Assembly: GCA_963789355.1 (NCBI GenBank)
Contig: CAWBKK010000006.1
Coordinates: forward strand, 61,624 to 125,623
Direction of reading: 5' to 3'
Source of the DNA: Gaiellasilicea sp963789355
Lineage (GTDB): Bacteria > Actinomycetota > Thermoleophilia > Gaiellales > Gaiellaceae
DNA length: 64,000 bases
Shown here in pieces: positions 43,376 through 51,571 of this stretch (positions are counted from its first letter, which is position 1; the number at the start of each line of letters is the position of its first letter). A model generated the notes under the pieces. That model worked only from the letters and a program-made list of their open reading frames with translations, did no database searches and was not told the origin of the DNA. The translations under genes and the position numbers were made by a program.

Positions 43376-44536
43376 TCAGCGCAGCCGTTCCACGACCATG
43401 GCCATGCCCTGGCCGCCGCCCACGCACATGGTTTCGAGCCCGATCGTGCCGTCGACGGTGTCGAGGCCGTTGAGGAGCGTGCACATGATCCGGGCGCCGG
43501 TCATCCCGTAGGGATGGCCGAGCGCAATCGCCCCTCCGTGCGGGTTCAGCTTCTCGCCGAACGGGTCGACTCCGAGCTCGCGGCAGACGGGGAGCACCTG
43601 GGCGGCGAACGCCTCGTTCAGCTCCATCACGTCGACGTCGTCGATCGTCATCCCGGCGCGTCCGAGCGCGACCCTGACGGCGTCGATCGGGCCGACGCCC
43701 ATGATCTCCGGGTCGACGCCCGTCACCGAGGAGGCGACGATCCGCGCCCGCGGCTTCAGCCCGAGCTCCGCGGCCCGCTCGTCGGACATGATCACGAGCG
43801 CGGCGGCGCCGTCGTTGAGCGGGCACGCGTTGCCGGCGGTGACCTTGCCGTCGGGAACGAAGGCCGGCTGCAGCTCCTGCAGCTTCTCGTACGTCGAGCT
43901 CGCGCGCGGGCCGTCGTCGGCCGAGACGACCGTTCCATCCTCCTTCGCGTACGGCGTCAGCTCGCGCGCGAAGAAACCGGATTCCTGCGCGGCGACCGCG
44001 CGCTCCTGCGAGCGCTGCGCGAAGCGGTCCATGTCGTCGCGGGAGACGTCGTAGCGCTCGGCCACGTTCTCGGCGGTGAGCCCCATCGGGATGTAGACGT
44101 TCGCGATCGCGCCCTCGCCGACGAGCTTCGGGTGCAGCTCTTCGGAGTCCTTCGGGTAGCCGTCGACCTGCGAGATCGACTCGACCCCGGCGGCGACGTA
44201 GACGTCCCCCTCGCCCGCCTTGATCGCATGGAACGCCATCCGCGCGGTCTGGAGCGAGGAGGCGCAGAAGCGGTTGACCGTCGTGCCCGGCACGCGCTTC
44301 GGCAGCCCGGCCAGCAGGGCTGCGCGGCGCGCGAGGTTCATCCCCTGCTTCTCCTGCGGGAAGCCGCAACCGACCATGACGTCGACGATGTCGTTCGGGT
44401 CGAGCCCTTCGGCCTGCTCGACGGCCTCCCGGATCGCGAACGCGAGCAGGTCGTCCGGCCGGACGTCCATGAGCGACCCCTTGCCGGCGCGCCCGATCGG
44501 GGTGCGGACGGCGCTGACGATGACGGCTTCGGGCAT
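43376..44536 (-). CDS. Acetyl-CoA acyltransferase (thiolase)
   Basis: 386 residues, AAGGAG upstream. Nucleophilic Cys91 in NRFCASSLQ, NEAFA, the histidine in NPHGGAIALGHP and the second cysteine in CVGGGQGMA are all present, so it should catalyse the thiolytic or condensing reaction. It follows the acyl-CoA dehydrogenase gene with 12 bases between. Confidence 0.95.
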   Translation of the reverse strand: MPEAVIVSAVRTPIGRAGKGSLMDVRPDDLLAFAIREAVEQAEGLDPNDIVDVMVGCGFPQEKQGMNLARRAALLAGLPKRVPGTTVNRFCASSLQTARMAFHAIKAGEGDVYVAAGVESISQVDGYPKDSEELHPKLVGEGAIANVYIPMGLTAENVAERYDVSRDDMDRFAQRSQERAVAAQESGFFARELTPYAKEDGTVVSADDGPRASSTYEKLQELQPAFVPDGKVTAGNACPLNDGAAALVIMSDERAAELGLKPRARIVASSVTGVDPEIMGVGPIDAVRVALGRAGMTIDDVDVMELNEAFAAQVLPVCRELGVDPFGEKLNPHGGAIALGHPYGMTGARIMCTLLNGLDTVDGTIGLETMCVGGGQGMAMVVERLR

Positions 44537-44548
44537 TGCTCGGTCTCC

Positions 44549-45700
44549 TTAGGTGAAAGCGCTTGTGCCGGTGAGCGCGCGGCCGACGATCAACGTCTGG
44601 ATCTGGCTCGTCCCCTCGTACAGCGTGGTCACGCGCGCGTCGCGCAGGTATTTCGCCACAGGGTATTCGTCGACGTACCCGTAGCCGCCGAGCACCTGTA
44701 CGGCTGCGTTCGCCGCGCGGACGGCGGCCTCGCTGGCGTACCACTTGGCCACCGCGGCTTCCGTCGTGTAGGGGGCGCCCGCGTCGGCAAGCGACGCTGC
44801 GCGCCAGGTGAGAAGCCGTGCGGCCTCGGTCTCGACGTGCATCTCCGCGAGTAGCTGCTGCACGAGCTGGAACGCCGCGATCGGCTTGCGGAACGCCTCC
44901 CGCTCGTTCGCGTAGCCGACGGACGCATCGAGACAGCCCTGCGCAATCCCGACGCAGCCGGCCGCGAGCGAGATGCGGCCGTTGTCGAGCGCGGACATCG
45001 CCACCTTGAAGCCCTCGCCCTCCCCTCCGAGGATCGCGTCGAGTGGCACGCGCACCCCGTCGAGCGAGAGCTCGGCCGTGTCCTGTGCCCGCAGCCCGAG
45101 CTTTCCCTTCATCGGCCTCGCCTCGAATCCGGGCGAGTCGGTCGGGACGAGGAACGCGCTGATCCCCTTCGGGCCCTCGCCGCCCGTCCGCGCGAAGACG
45201 ATCGCGGTCGCCGCCCAGGAGCCGAGCGTGATGAAGACCTTTGAGCCGCTCAGCACCCACTCGTCGCCGTTGCGCTCCGCGCGCGTCGCGAGCGCGGCCG
45301 CGTCGGAGCCGCAGCCGGGCTCGGTGAGCGCGTAGCAGCCAAGCGCCTCGCCGGTCGCGAGGCCGGGCAGATGCGCCTGCTTCTGCGCCTCCGTCCCCCA
45401 CTTCGCGACCGTCTTCCCGTAGAGCCCGTTCGAGACCGAGACGATCCCGCGCACTGACGAGTCGGCCTTGCCGAGCTCCTCGCAGAGCAGGCAGTACGAG
45501 ACGGAATCGAGCCCGCCGCCACCGAGCTCCTCCGGCAGCGCTGCGGCCAGGAAGCCCGCCTCGGCGAGCGTGTGGACGAGCGCGCGCGGCAGCTCCTCGG
45601 CCTCGTCCCAGGCACGGGCCTGGGGCACGAGCTCGCGCTCGCAGAGCTCGCGCGCGGAGGCACGAATCAGCTCCTGCTCGGCTGTGAGTTGGAAGTCCAT
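44549..45700 (-). CDS. Acyl-CoA dehydrogenase
   Basis: 383 residues, a canonical homotetrameric-type ACAD: ALTEPGCGSDAAAL, VLSGSKVFITLGSW, AVQVLGGYGYVDEYPVAKYLRDA and the catalytic Glu in LYEGTSQIQ. Probably acts on short or branched acyl-CoA and passes products to the adjacent thiolase pathway. A long hairpin separates it from the upstream binding-protein gene. Confidence 0.94.
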   Translation of the reverse strand: MDFQLTAEQELIRASARELCERELVPQARAWDEAEELPRALVHTLAEAGFLAAALPEELGGGGLDSVSYCLLCEELGKADSSVRGIVSVSNGLYGKTVAKWGTEAQKQAHLPGLATGEALGCYALTEPGCGSDAAALATRAERNGDEWVLSGSKVFITLGSWAATAIVFARTGGEGPKGISAFLVPTDSPGFEARPMKGKLGLRAQDTAELSLDGVRVPLDAILGGEGEGFKVAMSALDNGRISLAAGCVGIAQGCLDASVGYANEREAFRKPIAAFQLVQQLLAEMHVETEAARLLTWRAASLADAGAPYTTEAAVAKWYASEAAVRAANAAVQVLGGYGYVDEYPVAKYLRDARVTTLYEGTSQIQTLIVGRALTGTSAFT

Positions 45701-45704
45701 GAAC

Positions 45705-45736
45705 GATCGTGGGGGCCGTCTCCGGCCCCCACGATC
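45705..45736. other. Long perfect hairpin between binding-protein and dehydrogenase genes
   Basis: GATCGTGGGGGCC and GGCCCCCACGATC form a 13-bp perfect stem with a 6-base loop, ending 4 bases before the dehydrogenase ATG. No T tract follows on either strand. It may stabilise the upstream binding-protein mRNA against 3' decay or reduce read-through and block the downstream start. Confidence 0.65.
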
Positions 45737-45757
45737 CTTTCACAGTGCGGTCGCGTG

Positions 45758-47023
45758 CTAGCCGCGCGGCCGCCCGTCGACGAGCGCGCCCGTGCCCGTC
45801 CAGGCGCCGTTGCTGAACCGCATCAGGCGCTGGTGCGAGATGATGAAGTGGTCGGTCTTCGACGTCTTCAGCTTCGAGCCGGCGAGCAGGAACGGCGACG
45901 TCTCGTTCAGCGAGAGCAGGGCGTTCATCAGGCCCTGGCGCGTCGGATTCCGACCGGCCTTGTACATCGCCCGGACGAACGTGTCCGCCTTGGCGAAGCC
46001 GTAGAAGTTGAGCCCGTCCGTGACCCGTCCGCGCGGGTTGTACTTGCCCATCAGCGTCACGTACTGCTTCACCGTGGCGTCGTTGGCGAACGCCGGCGAC
46101 GCGGGATCCTTCAGGTACTGGGCGCTGATGGAGCCGTTGACGAGCTCCGCGCTCGAGCTGCGAACGGCCGCGCCCATGAACGCATCGGTGGCGGAGACCG
46201 AGTTGACGTAGATGTTCGCCGGCCTCCAGGCGATCGCGCGCAGGATCGCGTACGACTGCACGGTCGGCGTGGGCGTGACGAAGATCAGCAGCGTGTCCGC
46301 CCCGCTCGCCTTCAGCCGCGCGAGCTGCGACGCCGGCGTCGTCCCGCCGACGAGGTCGTACGCTTGCTCCCCGACGACCTGGCTCCGCACCTTGGCGGTG
46401 CCGAGCGCGGACTTGAAGCCGTTGACGTAGTCCTTGCCGTAGCTGTCGTTCTGGTACAGGATCGCGATCTTCGCGTTCGGCCGGTTCTTGCGGATGTCGG
46501 TGCCGTAGAGGCGACCCTCGGAGACGTAGTCCGGCTGCCAGCCGATCGTCCACGGGTACTTGACGTAGTCCTTGCCGAACTCGCTGGCGCCCGTCGAGAC
46601 GAGCACATGCGGCACCTTGGCCGCGTTCAGGAGCGGCTGGACGGCCTGGTTGACCTCGGTGCCGAGCGTGCCGACGACCGCGAAGACCTTGTCCTCCTGG
46701 ATCAGCTTCCGCTGCAACTGCACGGAGTTGACCGGGTTGTAGCCGTCGTCGTAGTAGGTGAAGGAGATCTGGCGGCCGAAGACGCCGCGCTTGCCGTCAG
46801 GGCCCCTGCGGGCGTTGATGTACGAGAAGTACGCCTTCATCGCCTGCGGGATCGGCGCGTACGAGGATGCAGGCCCCGTCAGCGGGAACGTCCCGCCGAT
46901 CTTGATCGATGTCGCTGTGATGCCCGGGTCGGCGGCAACGAGATCCGACTTGGCAAAGGCCGACGGGACGGCAAGGAGCAGCGCTCCTACGAGTGCCAGC
47001 CCGGCGAGTGAGACCCTACGCAT
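45758..47023 (-). CDS. ABC transporter substrate-binding protein (orphan)
   Basis: 421 residues with a signal peptide (LAGLALVGALLLAVPSAFA) and a type I binding fold like the liv protein at 22695: IGGTFPLTGPASSYA, VVGTLGTEVNQAVQPLL, AILYQNDSYGKDYVNGF. No permease or ATPase gene is adjacent, so it either uses the liv components at 24-27 kb or another set elsewhere. GGGGAG precedes the ATG. Linkage to a dehydrogenase and thiolase hints at a carboxylic or amino acid ligand. Confidence 0.88.
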   Translation of the reverse strand: MRRVSLAGLALVGALLLAVPSAFAKSDLVAADPGITATSIKIGGTFPLTGPASSYAPIPQAMKAYFSYINARRGPDGKRGVFGRQISFTYYDDGYNPVNSVQLQRKLIQEDKVFAVVGTLGTEVNQAVQPLLNAAKVPHVLVSTGASEFGKDYVKYPWTIGWQPDYVSEGRLYGTDIRKNRPNAKIAILYQNDSYGKDYVNGFKSALGTAKVRSQVVGEQAYDLVGGTTPASQLARLKASGADTLLIFVTPTPTVQSYAILRAIAWRPANIYVNSVSATDAFMGAAVRSSSAELVNGSISAQYLKDPASPAFANDATVKQYVTLMGKYNPRGRVTDGLNFYGFAKADTFVRAMYKAGRNPTRQGLMNALLSLNETSPFLLAGSKLKTSKTDHFIISHQRLMRFSNGAWTGTGALVDGRPRG

Positions 47024-47067
47024 AAAGACTCCCCTTGATAGGACGAAAAGAGGCCCGCTGGAGCGCG

Positions 47068-47096
47068 AGACTACTCCTTCTTATCCACTTAGACAA
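47068..47096 (-). promoter_or_regulatory. Sigma70-type promoter of the orphan binding-protein gene
   Basis: On the minus strand TTGTCT (-35, 47091-47096) and TAGTCT (-10, 47068-47073) are separated by 17 bases. Transcription would start near 47061 and give a leader of roughly 38 bases with GGGGAG at 47029-47034. Confidence 0.65.
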
Positions 47097-47133
47097 CGTG
47101 ACGGCCCCGGAAGTTAGGAGTTGCAACTTTGAT

Positions 47134-49024
47134 TCACATTTGTGCCGGATCGGTCACCGGCGCCTGGCAGGCGAAGCGCTCGCACACGTAGACCGCGGGC
47201 TTGCCGTCGACGAGGCCCTTGCCGACGAGGAGCGGCACGTCGTCGGCGGGACCGACGGCGACGACCGTCCGCGGCTGCCACGGCCCGAGCGCGGCGCGGG
47301 CGACGTCGGAGCCGACCGGGCCGACAATCGCGAGCTCGCGCGGTGCGCTCAGATGGAGGTCGAGCGCGACGAGCCCCCAGCCGAACGCGGCCGGGGCACG
47401 CTCGAGCGCCGGCCGGAGAAGCCGCAGCACCGAGACCGCGCGCCGCTCGAGCTCGTCGTCGCCGTAGATCCGGGCGAGCCGGAGCAGGACGTGCGCGAGC
47501 ATCGAGTTGCCGGACGGGAGCGGATGGTCGTCCAGCTCCTTCGTCCGCGCCACGAGCTGCTCGCCGTCGGCGGGCGAGAGGAAGAAACCGCCGCGCTCCT
47601 CGTCGGCGAAGAGCTCGATCGCGAGCAGCGCCAGCCGGTGCGCCTCACGGAGCCAGCGCAGCTCGCCGGTCGCGACGTGCAGCTCGAGCAGGCCATGCGC
47701 GACGTTCGCGTAGTCGTCGAGATAGCCGGCGCCGCTCGTGCGGCCGTCGCGCCAGCTCCGCCGCAGCCGCCCGCTCTCGTCCGAGAGCGGGCCGAGGAGG
47801 AAGTCGCCGAGCCGCTGCGCGGCGGCGATCCAGTCCGGCCGCTCCAGCCTCCGGCCCGCCTCGGCGAGCGCGGCGAGCGCGAGCCCGTTCCACGACGCGA
47901 TCGCCTTGTCGTCGCGCAACGGCTTCGGCCGCTGCTCGCGTCGCTCGAGGAGCGCTGCGCGGGTGTCGGGGTCGAGCGTCGCCGCGGATGATCGAGCGGC
48001 CGTGCTCGAAGGGCTGGAGCAGCTCGGCCGGCGCGCCCTCCTCCTCGGTCCACGTGAAGGTCAGTCCCTCGACGCCGTCCGTGTCCGCGTCCTGCGCCGA
48101 GGCCAAGCCGCCCTCGGGCAGCGACAGCTCGCGCAGCATGTACTCGATCGTCTCGCCGCTGATCTCGCGGTAGCGCTCGTCGCCGGTGACGAGCCAGCCG
48201 TGCAGGTACGTGGCCGCCAGCAGGGCATTGTCGTAGAGCATCTTCTCGAAGTGCGGCACGAGCCAGCGATCGTCGACCGAGTAGCGGTGAAAGCCGCCGC
48301 CGAGCAGGTCGTACATCCCGCCCGCGGCCATCTCGTCGAGCGTCTTCGTCACCATCGCCAGCGCCGCCTCGTCTCCGCGGCGGAGCAGGAACTCGAGCGC
48401 GGGCGCGTTCGGGAACTTCGGCGCCCGCCCCCAGCCGCCGTACACCGGCTCGAACGTCGCGGCGAGATTCCGTGCGGCCGCCGAGAGGACCGAGCCGGTC
48501 AGAGGGTCGTTCGAGGGGCGTAGCGCCGCCGACTGGCGCACGGCCTCGACCAGCTGCGCGGCCGCGCGGGAGACGTCCCCCCGCCGGTCGCGCCAGGCCT
48601 CCGCGATCGAGTCGAGCACCTGGCGGAAGCTCGGCAGCCCGTGCCGGGGCTCGGGCGGGTAGTACGTGCCGCCGTAGAAGGGCTCCCCGGCGGGCGTGAG
48701 GAAGACGGTCATCGGCCAGCCGCCGTGACCGGAGAGCGCGACGACGGCCTCCATGTAGACGGCGTCGAGGTCAGGGCGCTCCTCCCGGTCGACCTTGATG
48801 TTGACGAAGAGCTCGTTCATCAGCCCCGCCGTCGAGGCGTCCTCGAAGGACTCGTGCTCCATCACGTGGCACCAGTGGCAGGCCGCGTAGCCGATCGAGA
48901 GCAGGATCGGCCGGTCCTCGTCGCGAGCCCGGCCGAGCGCCTCGTCGCCCCACGGATACCAGTCGACTGGGTTGTCGGCGTGCTGGAGCAGGTACGGACT
49001 CGTCTCTCCGGCCAGCCGATTCAC
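47134..49024 (-). CDS. YyaL/spermatogenesis-associated-20-like thioredoxin-domain protein, with a one-base frameshift
   Basis: The N-terminal DUF255 thioredoxin-like domain has ETSPYLLQHADNPVDWYPWG and the CHWCH redox motif at residues 49-53; the rest is an (alpha/alpha)6 barrel like N-acyl-glucosamine epimerases (GGGFHRYSVDDRWLVPHFEKMLYDNALL). Near 47978-47987 the frame changes; the C-terminal DDKAIASWNGLALAAL part continues in the next frame. Length is 1891 bases, one over a multiple of three, and removing one base gives RATLDPDTRAALLER. Start GTG 49024. Function is unproven in bacteria. Likely an assembly error rather than a broken gene. Confidence 0.87.
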
Positions 49025-49038
49025 GCTTGAATAGTCCC

Positions 49039-49794
49039 ATGAGCTCGCTCCCCGGCGGCACGGTCACCTTCGTCTTCACCGACATCGAAGGCTCGACGCG
49101 CCTGCTGCAGCAGCTCGGCGACCGCTACGCCGAGGTTGCCCGCGAGCACCGGCGACTCGTGCGCGAGGCGCTCGGGAGCGCGGGCGGCACGGAGATCGAC
49201 ACGCAGGGCGACGCGTTCTTCTTCTCGTTCTCGCGGGCGCGCGACGCCGCCCGCGGCGCGGTCGACGCCCAGCGCGCTCTGCGGAGCCACGGCTGGCCCG
49301 ACGGAGCCGAGGTCCGTGTGCGGATGGGTCTCCACACCGGCGAGCCCTCCGTCGGCGATGAGGGCTATCTCGGGATCGACGTCGTGCGCGCGGCCAGGAT
49401 CTCCGCGGCGGGACACGGCGGCCAGGTCCTGATCTCCGAGACGACACGCGCCCTGCTGGGCAACGCCCTGCCCGACGGGGTCACGGTTCACGACCACGGC
49501 GAGGCTCAGCTGAAGGACATCCAGCACGAGCGGATCTACGAGCTTGCGGTCGATGGAGGCCCAACGTCGTTCCCACCGCTGAAGACCGAGGCGCCGAAGA
49601 GCGCGGGCGAGGCCCTGGCGGAGCGGATCAAGCGTCAGGTGGAGCAGGACATGGAGCAGTCGTTCCTCGGCCGCTCGTCGCCGAAGGTGCCGATCGGGCT
49701 CGCTGCCTCGGGCCTGACGATCGCGGCGCTGGCGATCGTCGTGCTCGCAATGGCCGGGATCGCGGTGATCCTGCTCGTGAAGCTGGCTTTCTAG
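49039..49794 (+). CDS. Class III adenylate/guanylate cyclase-domain protein with C-terminal membrane anchor
   Basis: 251 residues from ATG 49039. The cyclase homology domain opens VTFVFTDIEGSTRLLQ with the first metal Asp, then DTQGDAFFFSFSRA and GIDVVRAARISAAGHGGQVLIS. The usual transition-state Asn of VNxAAR is replaced (VVRAAR), so activity is uncertain. A C-terminal membrane helix (GLTIAALAIVVLAMAGIAVILL) anchors it, the reverse of the common N-terminal arrangement. Confidence 0.85.
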   Translation: MSSLPGGTVTFVFTDIEGSTRLLQQLGDRYAEVAREHRRLVREALGSAGGTEIDTQGDAFFFSFSRARDAARGAVDAQRALRSHGWPDGAEVRVRMGLHTGEPSVGDEGYLGIDVVRAARISAAGHGGQVLISETTRALLGNALPDGVTVHDHGEAQLKDIQHERIYELAVDGGPTSFPPLKTEAPKSAGEALAERIKRQVEQDMEQSFLGRSSPKVPIGLAASGLTIAALAIVVLAMAGIAVILLVKLAF

Positions 49795-50519
49795 GCGAGC
49801 ACCTCGCGGACGCCGCGGAGCCGCGTCCGGAGCAGCGCCTGGGCACGGGAGGAGTCGAGCGAGCAGTCGAGCGGCCGCGTCGCGGGCGCGGGGACGGAGC
49901 GAACGGGGCCGCCCGAGATCAGCTCAGCGAACTCGGCGCGCGAGACGGCGTCCGCTCCGGCGACGTGCAGCACGCCGGCGACGTCGAGCCCGGCCAGCTC
50001 GAGCAGCGCCTGCGCGAGGTCGGTCACCTGCACCGGGCTGCGGATCTCGTTCGTGAAGAAGCTGAACGCCGGGTCGCGTGCGGCGAGCTCGTGCTTCGAC
50101 GGCTCGGCGGCGCCGTAGATCAGGGAGGTGCGAACGATCAGCGCGGCGGGATGGGCCGCGGCGACGCGGTCCTCCGCCTCGGCCTTCGCGCGGCCGTAGT
50201 CGGTCACGGGCGAGGGCGGATCCGACTCGACGTACGGCGCCCCCTTGCGGCCGTCGAAGACGACGTCGGTGGAGAGGTGGACGAGCCGGGCGGCAACGGC
50301 CGCGGCAGCCTTCGCGACGTGCTCGGATCCGGCCGTGTTGACAGCCGCGTCGTCCTGGCGGTACGCGGTGTGGATCACGACCTCGGGCCGGACACGCTCG
50401 AGCAGCTCGCGGACTGCCCTTCCGTCCAGGACCTCGACGCGCTCGGTGGACGCGTCGGGCCGCAGCCGAACGAGCTCCGAGCCCAGGTAGCCGGACGCGC
50501 CGGTGACGTGCAGCGTCAC
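49791..50519 (-). CDS. RmlD-like NAD(P)-dependent sugar reductase
   Basis: 242 residues from GTG 50519. It has GASGYLGSEL cofactor binding, LVHLSTDVVFDG and a YGRAKAEAEDRV catalytic YxxxK, as in dTDP-4-dehydrorhamnose reductases. It is shorter than RmlD (about 290) and has no other rhamnose gene nearby, so it may reduce another nucleotide sugar or be a general extended SDR. Its stop shares a CTAG with the cyclase stop. Confidence 0.8.
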   Translation of the reverse strand: MTLHVTGASGYLGSELVRLRPDASTERVEVLDGRAVRELLERVRPEVVIHTAYRQDDAAVNTAGSEHVAKAAAAVAARLVHLSTDVVFDGRKGAPYVESDPPSPVTDYGRAKAEAEDRVAAAHPAALIVRTSLIYGAAEPSKHELAARDPAFSFFTNEIRSPVQVTDLAQALLELAGLDVAGVLHVAGADAVSRAEFAELISGGPVRSVPAPATRPLDCSLDSSRAQALLRTRLRGVREVLA

Positions 50520-50521
50520 CC

Positions 50522-50551
50522 TTGAAAGCTATCCGGCCGGTCCCGTAGGCT
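50522..50551. promoter_or_regulatory. Overlapping divergent promoters (RmlD-like / membrane protein)
   Basis: Plus strand: TTGAAA (50522-50527), 18 bases, TAGGCT (50546-50551), then 7 bases to the ATG at 50559. Minus strand: TAGCTT (50526-50531) lies 6 bases before the GTG at 50519. The two promoters physically overlap. Confidence 0.6.
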
Positions 50552-50558
50552 CGCGGAC

Positions 50559-51002
50559 ATGAGACGAACCTTCCTGTGGGTCAACTACGTGCTGGCATCG
50601 CTGATCGTCCTGCTGATCTTCGCGCAGGCCTACTTCATCACCGCGTATGCCACCGGTGCGGGCCAGGACGCCCTCGACACGCACGGCTTCATCGGCTTCG
50701 CGATCATCCACCCCGCCGAGCTGCTCGTCTTCCTGACGGCGTTCGCCGCCTGGCCGCGCGCGTGGCGGTGGATCGGGTTCACGTTCTTCCTCTTCGTCCT
50801 CGGAACGGTGCAGATCTTCCTGGCACCACCCGACGACGATCCCGCAAGCGGCTGGGTGCACGGCTTCCACGGGCTGCTGGCGCTGGTCGTCATGGTCACC
50901 GCGGCCGTGATCGCCCACCGCGGCATGCGCGACCTCGGGCTGCTCAAGCGTGCTTCGCGCGGCGGTGACGCAGGAACCGCACCGCCTCAACCACTCCCGT
51001 AA
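50559..51002 (+). CDS. Four-helix membrane protein (DUF6220-like)
   Basis: 147 residues with four hydrophobic helices (YVLASLIVLLIFAQAYFI; FAIIHPAELLVFLTAFAA; WIGFTFFLFVLGTVQIFLA; FHGLLALVVMVTAAVIA) and conserved His residues facing the membrane. This resembles small actinobacterial DUF6220 proteins; function unknown. Its last 59 bases overlap the end of the convergent dedA gene. Confidence 0.7.
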   Translation: MRRTFLWVNYVLASLIVLLIFAQAYFITAYATGAGQDALDTHGFIGFAIIHPAELLVFLTAFAAWPRAWRWIGFTFFLFVLGTVQIFLAPPDDDPASGWVHGFHGLLALVVMVTAAVIAHRGMRDLGLLKRASRGGDAGTAPPQPLP

Positions 51003-51555
51003 CGGCGACCGCGATCGCGAACGCGAGGAGGAGCCCCTTCCAGGGCTCCTCCTCGAACGTCTTGCCGCCGAAGTAGCCGAGCAGGACGGTGTAGGAGCCC
51101 CAGATCGCGGCCGCGATCGCGTCGAAGAGCAGGAACCGCCGCCAGCTCACCGCGCTCGTGAAGCCGGCGGTGAACGTCGTGATCGTGCGGCCGCCGGGGA
51201 TGAAGCGCGCGACGATGATCAGATACCACCCCCGCTCGCGCAGCGTCCTGTCGGCCCAGGCGAGCCGCTGCTTCGACTTCTCGCTCGAGAAGAACCGGTT
51301 CGTGATCCGCTCGCCGAGGAAGTGGCCGCCGGCGTAGGAGATGTTGTCGCCCACGAACGCGCCGGCGGCGGCGGCGAGGATCACGAACTCGACGGAGAGG
51401 CCGCCCGTTCCGGCGACGACGCCCGCCGCGATCGCAGTCGCCTCGCTCGGTACGAGCGGGAAGAACGCGTCGAGCATCGCGATCGCAAAGACGATCAGGT
51501 AGCTCCAGTTCGATCCGGAGACGGCGTCGACGATCGAACTGAACACTTCCCGCAT
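50944..51555 (-). CDS. DedA-family membrane protein
   Basis: 203 residues from ATG 51555. DedA features: FPLVPSEATAIAAGVVAG, GAFVGDNISYAGGHFLG, and the ARFIPGGRTITTFTAG motif with conserved Arg and Gly. DedA proteins are implicated in lipid-carrier flipping and envelope homeostasis. Confidence 0.9.
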   Translation of the reverse strand: MREVFSSIVDAVSGSNWSYLIVFAIAMLDAFFPLVPSEATAIAAGVVAGTGGLSVEFVILAAAAGAFVGDNISYAGGHFLGERITNRFFSSEKSKQRLAWADRTLRERGWYLIIVARFIPGGRTITTFTAGFTSAVSWRRFLLFDAIAAAIWGSYTVLLGYFGGKTFEEEPWKGLLLAFAIAVAVTGVVEAVRFLRHRRAKHA

Positions 51556-51571
51556 CCTCGCAGAGACCGGT

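Noticed and set aside
43356..46553. A 1065-codon minus-strand open frame
   Set aside because: Shadow of thiolase, acyl-CoA dehydrogenase and binding-protein genes; long stop-free antisense and off-frame stretches are expected at this GC content.
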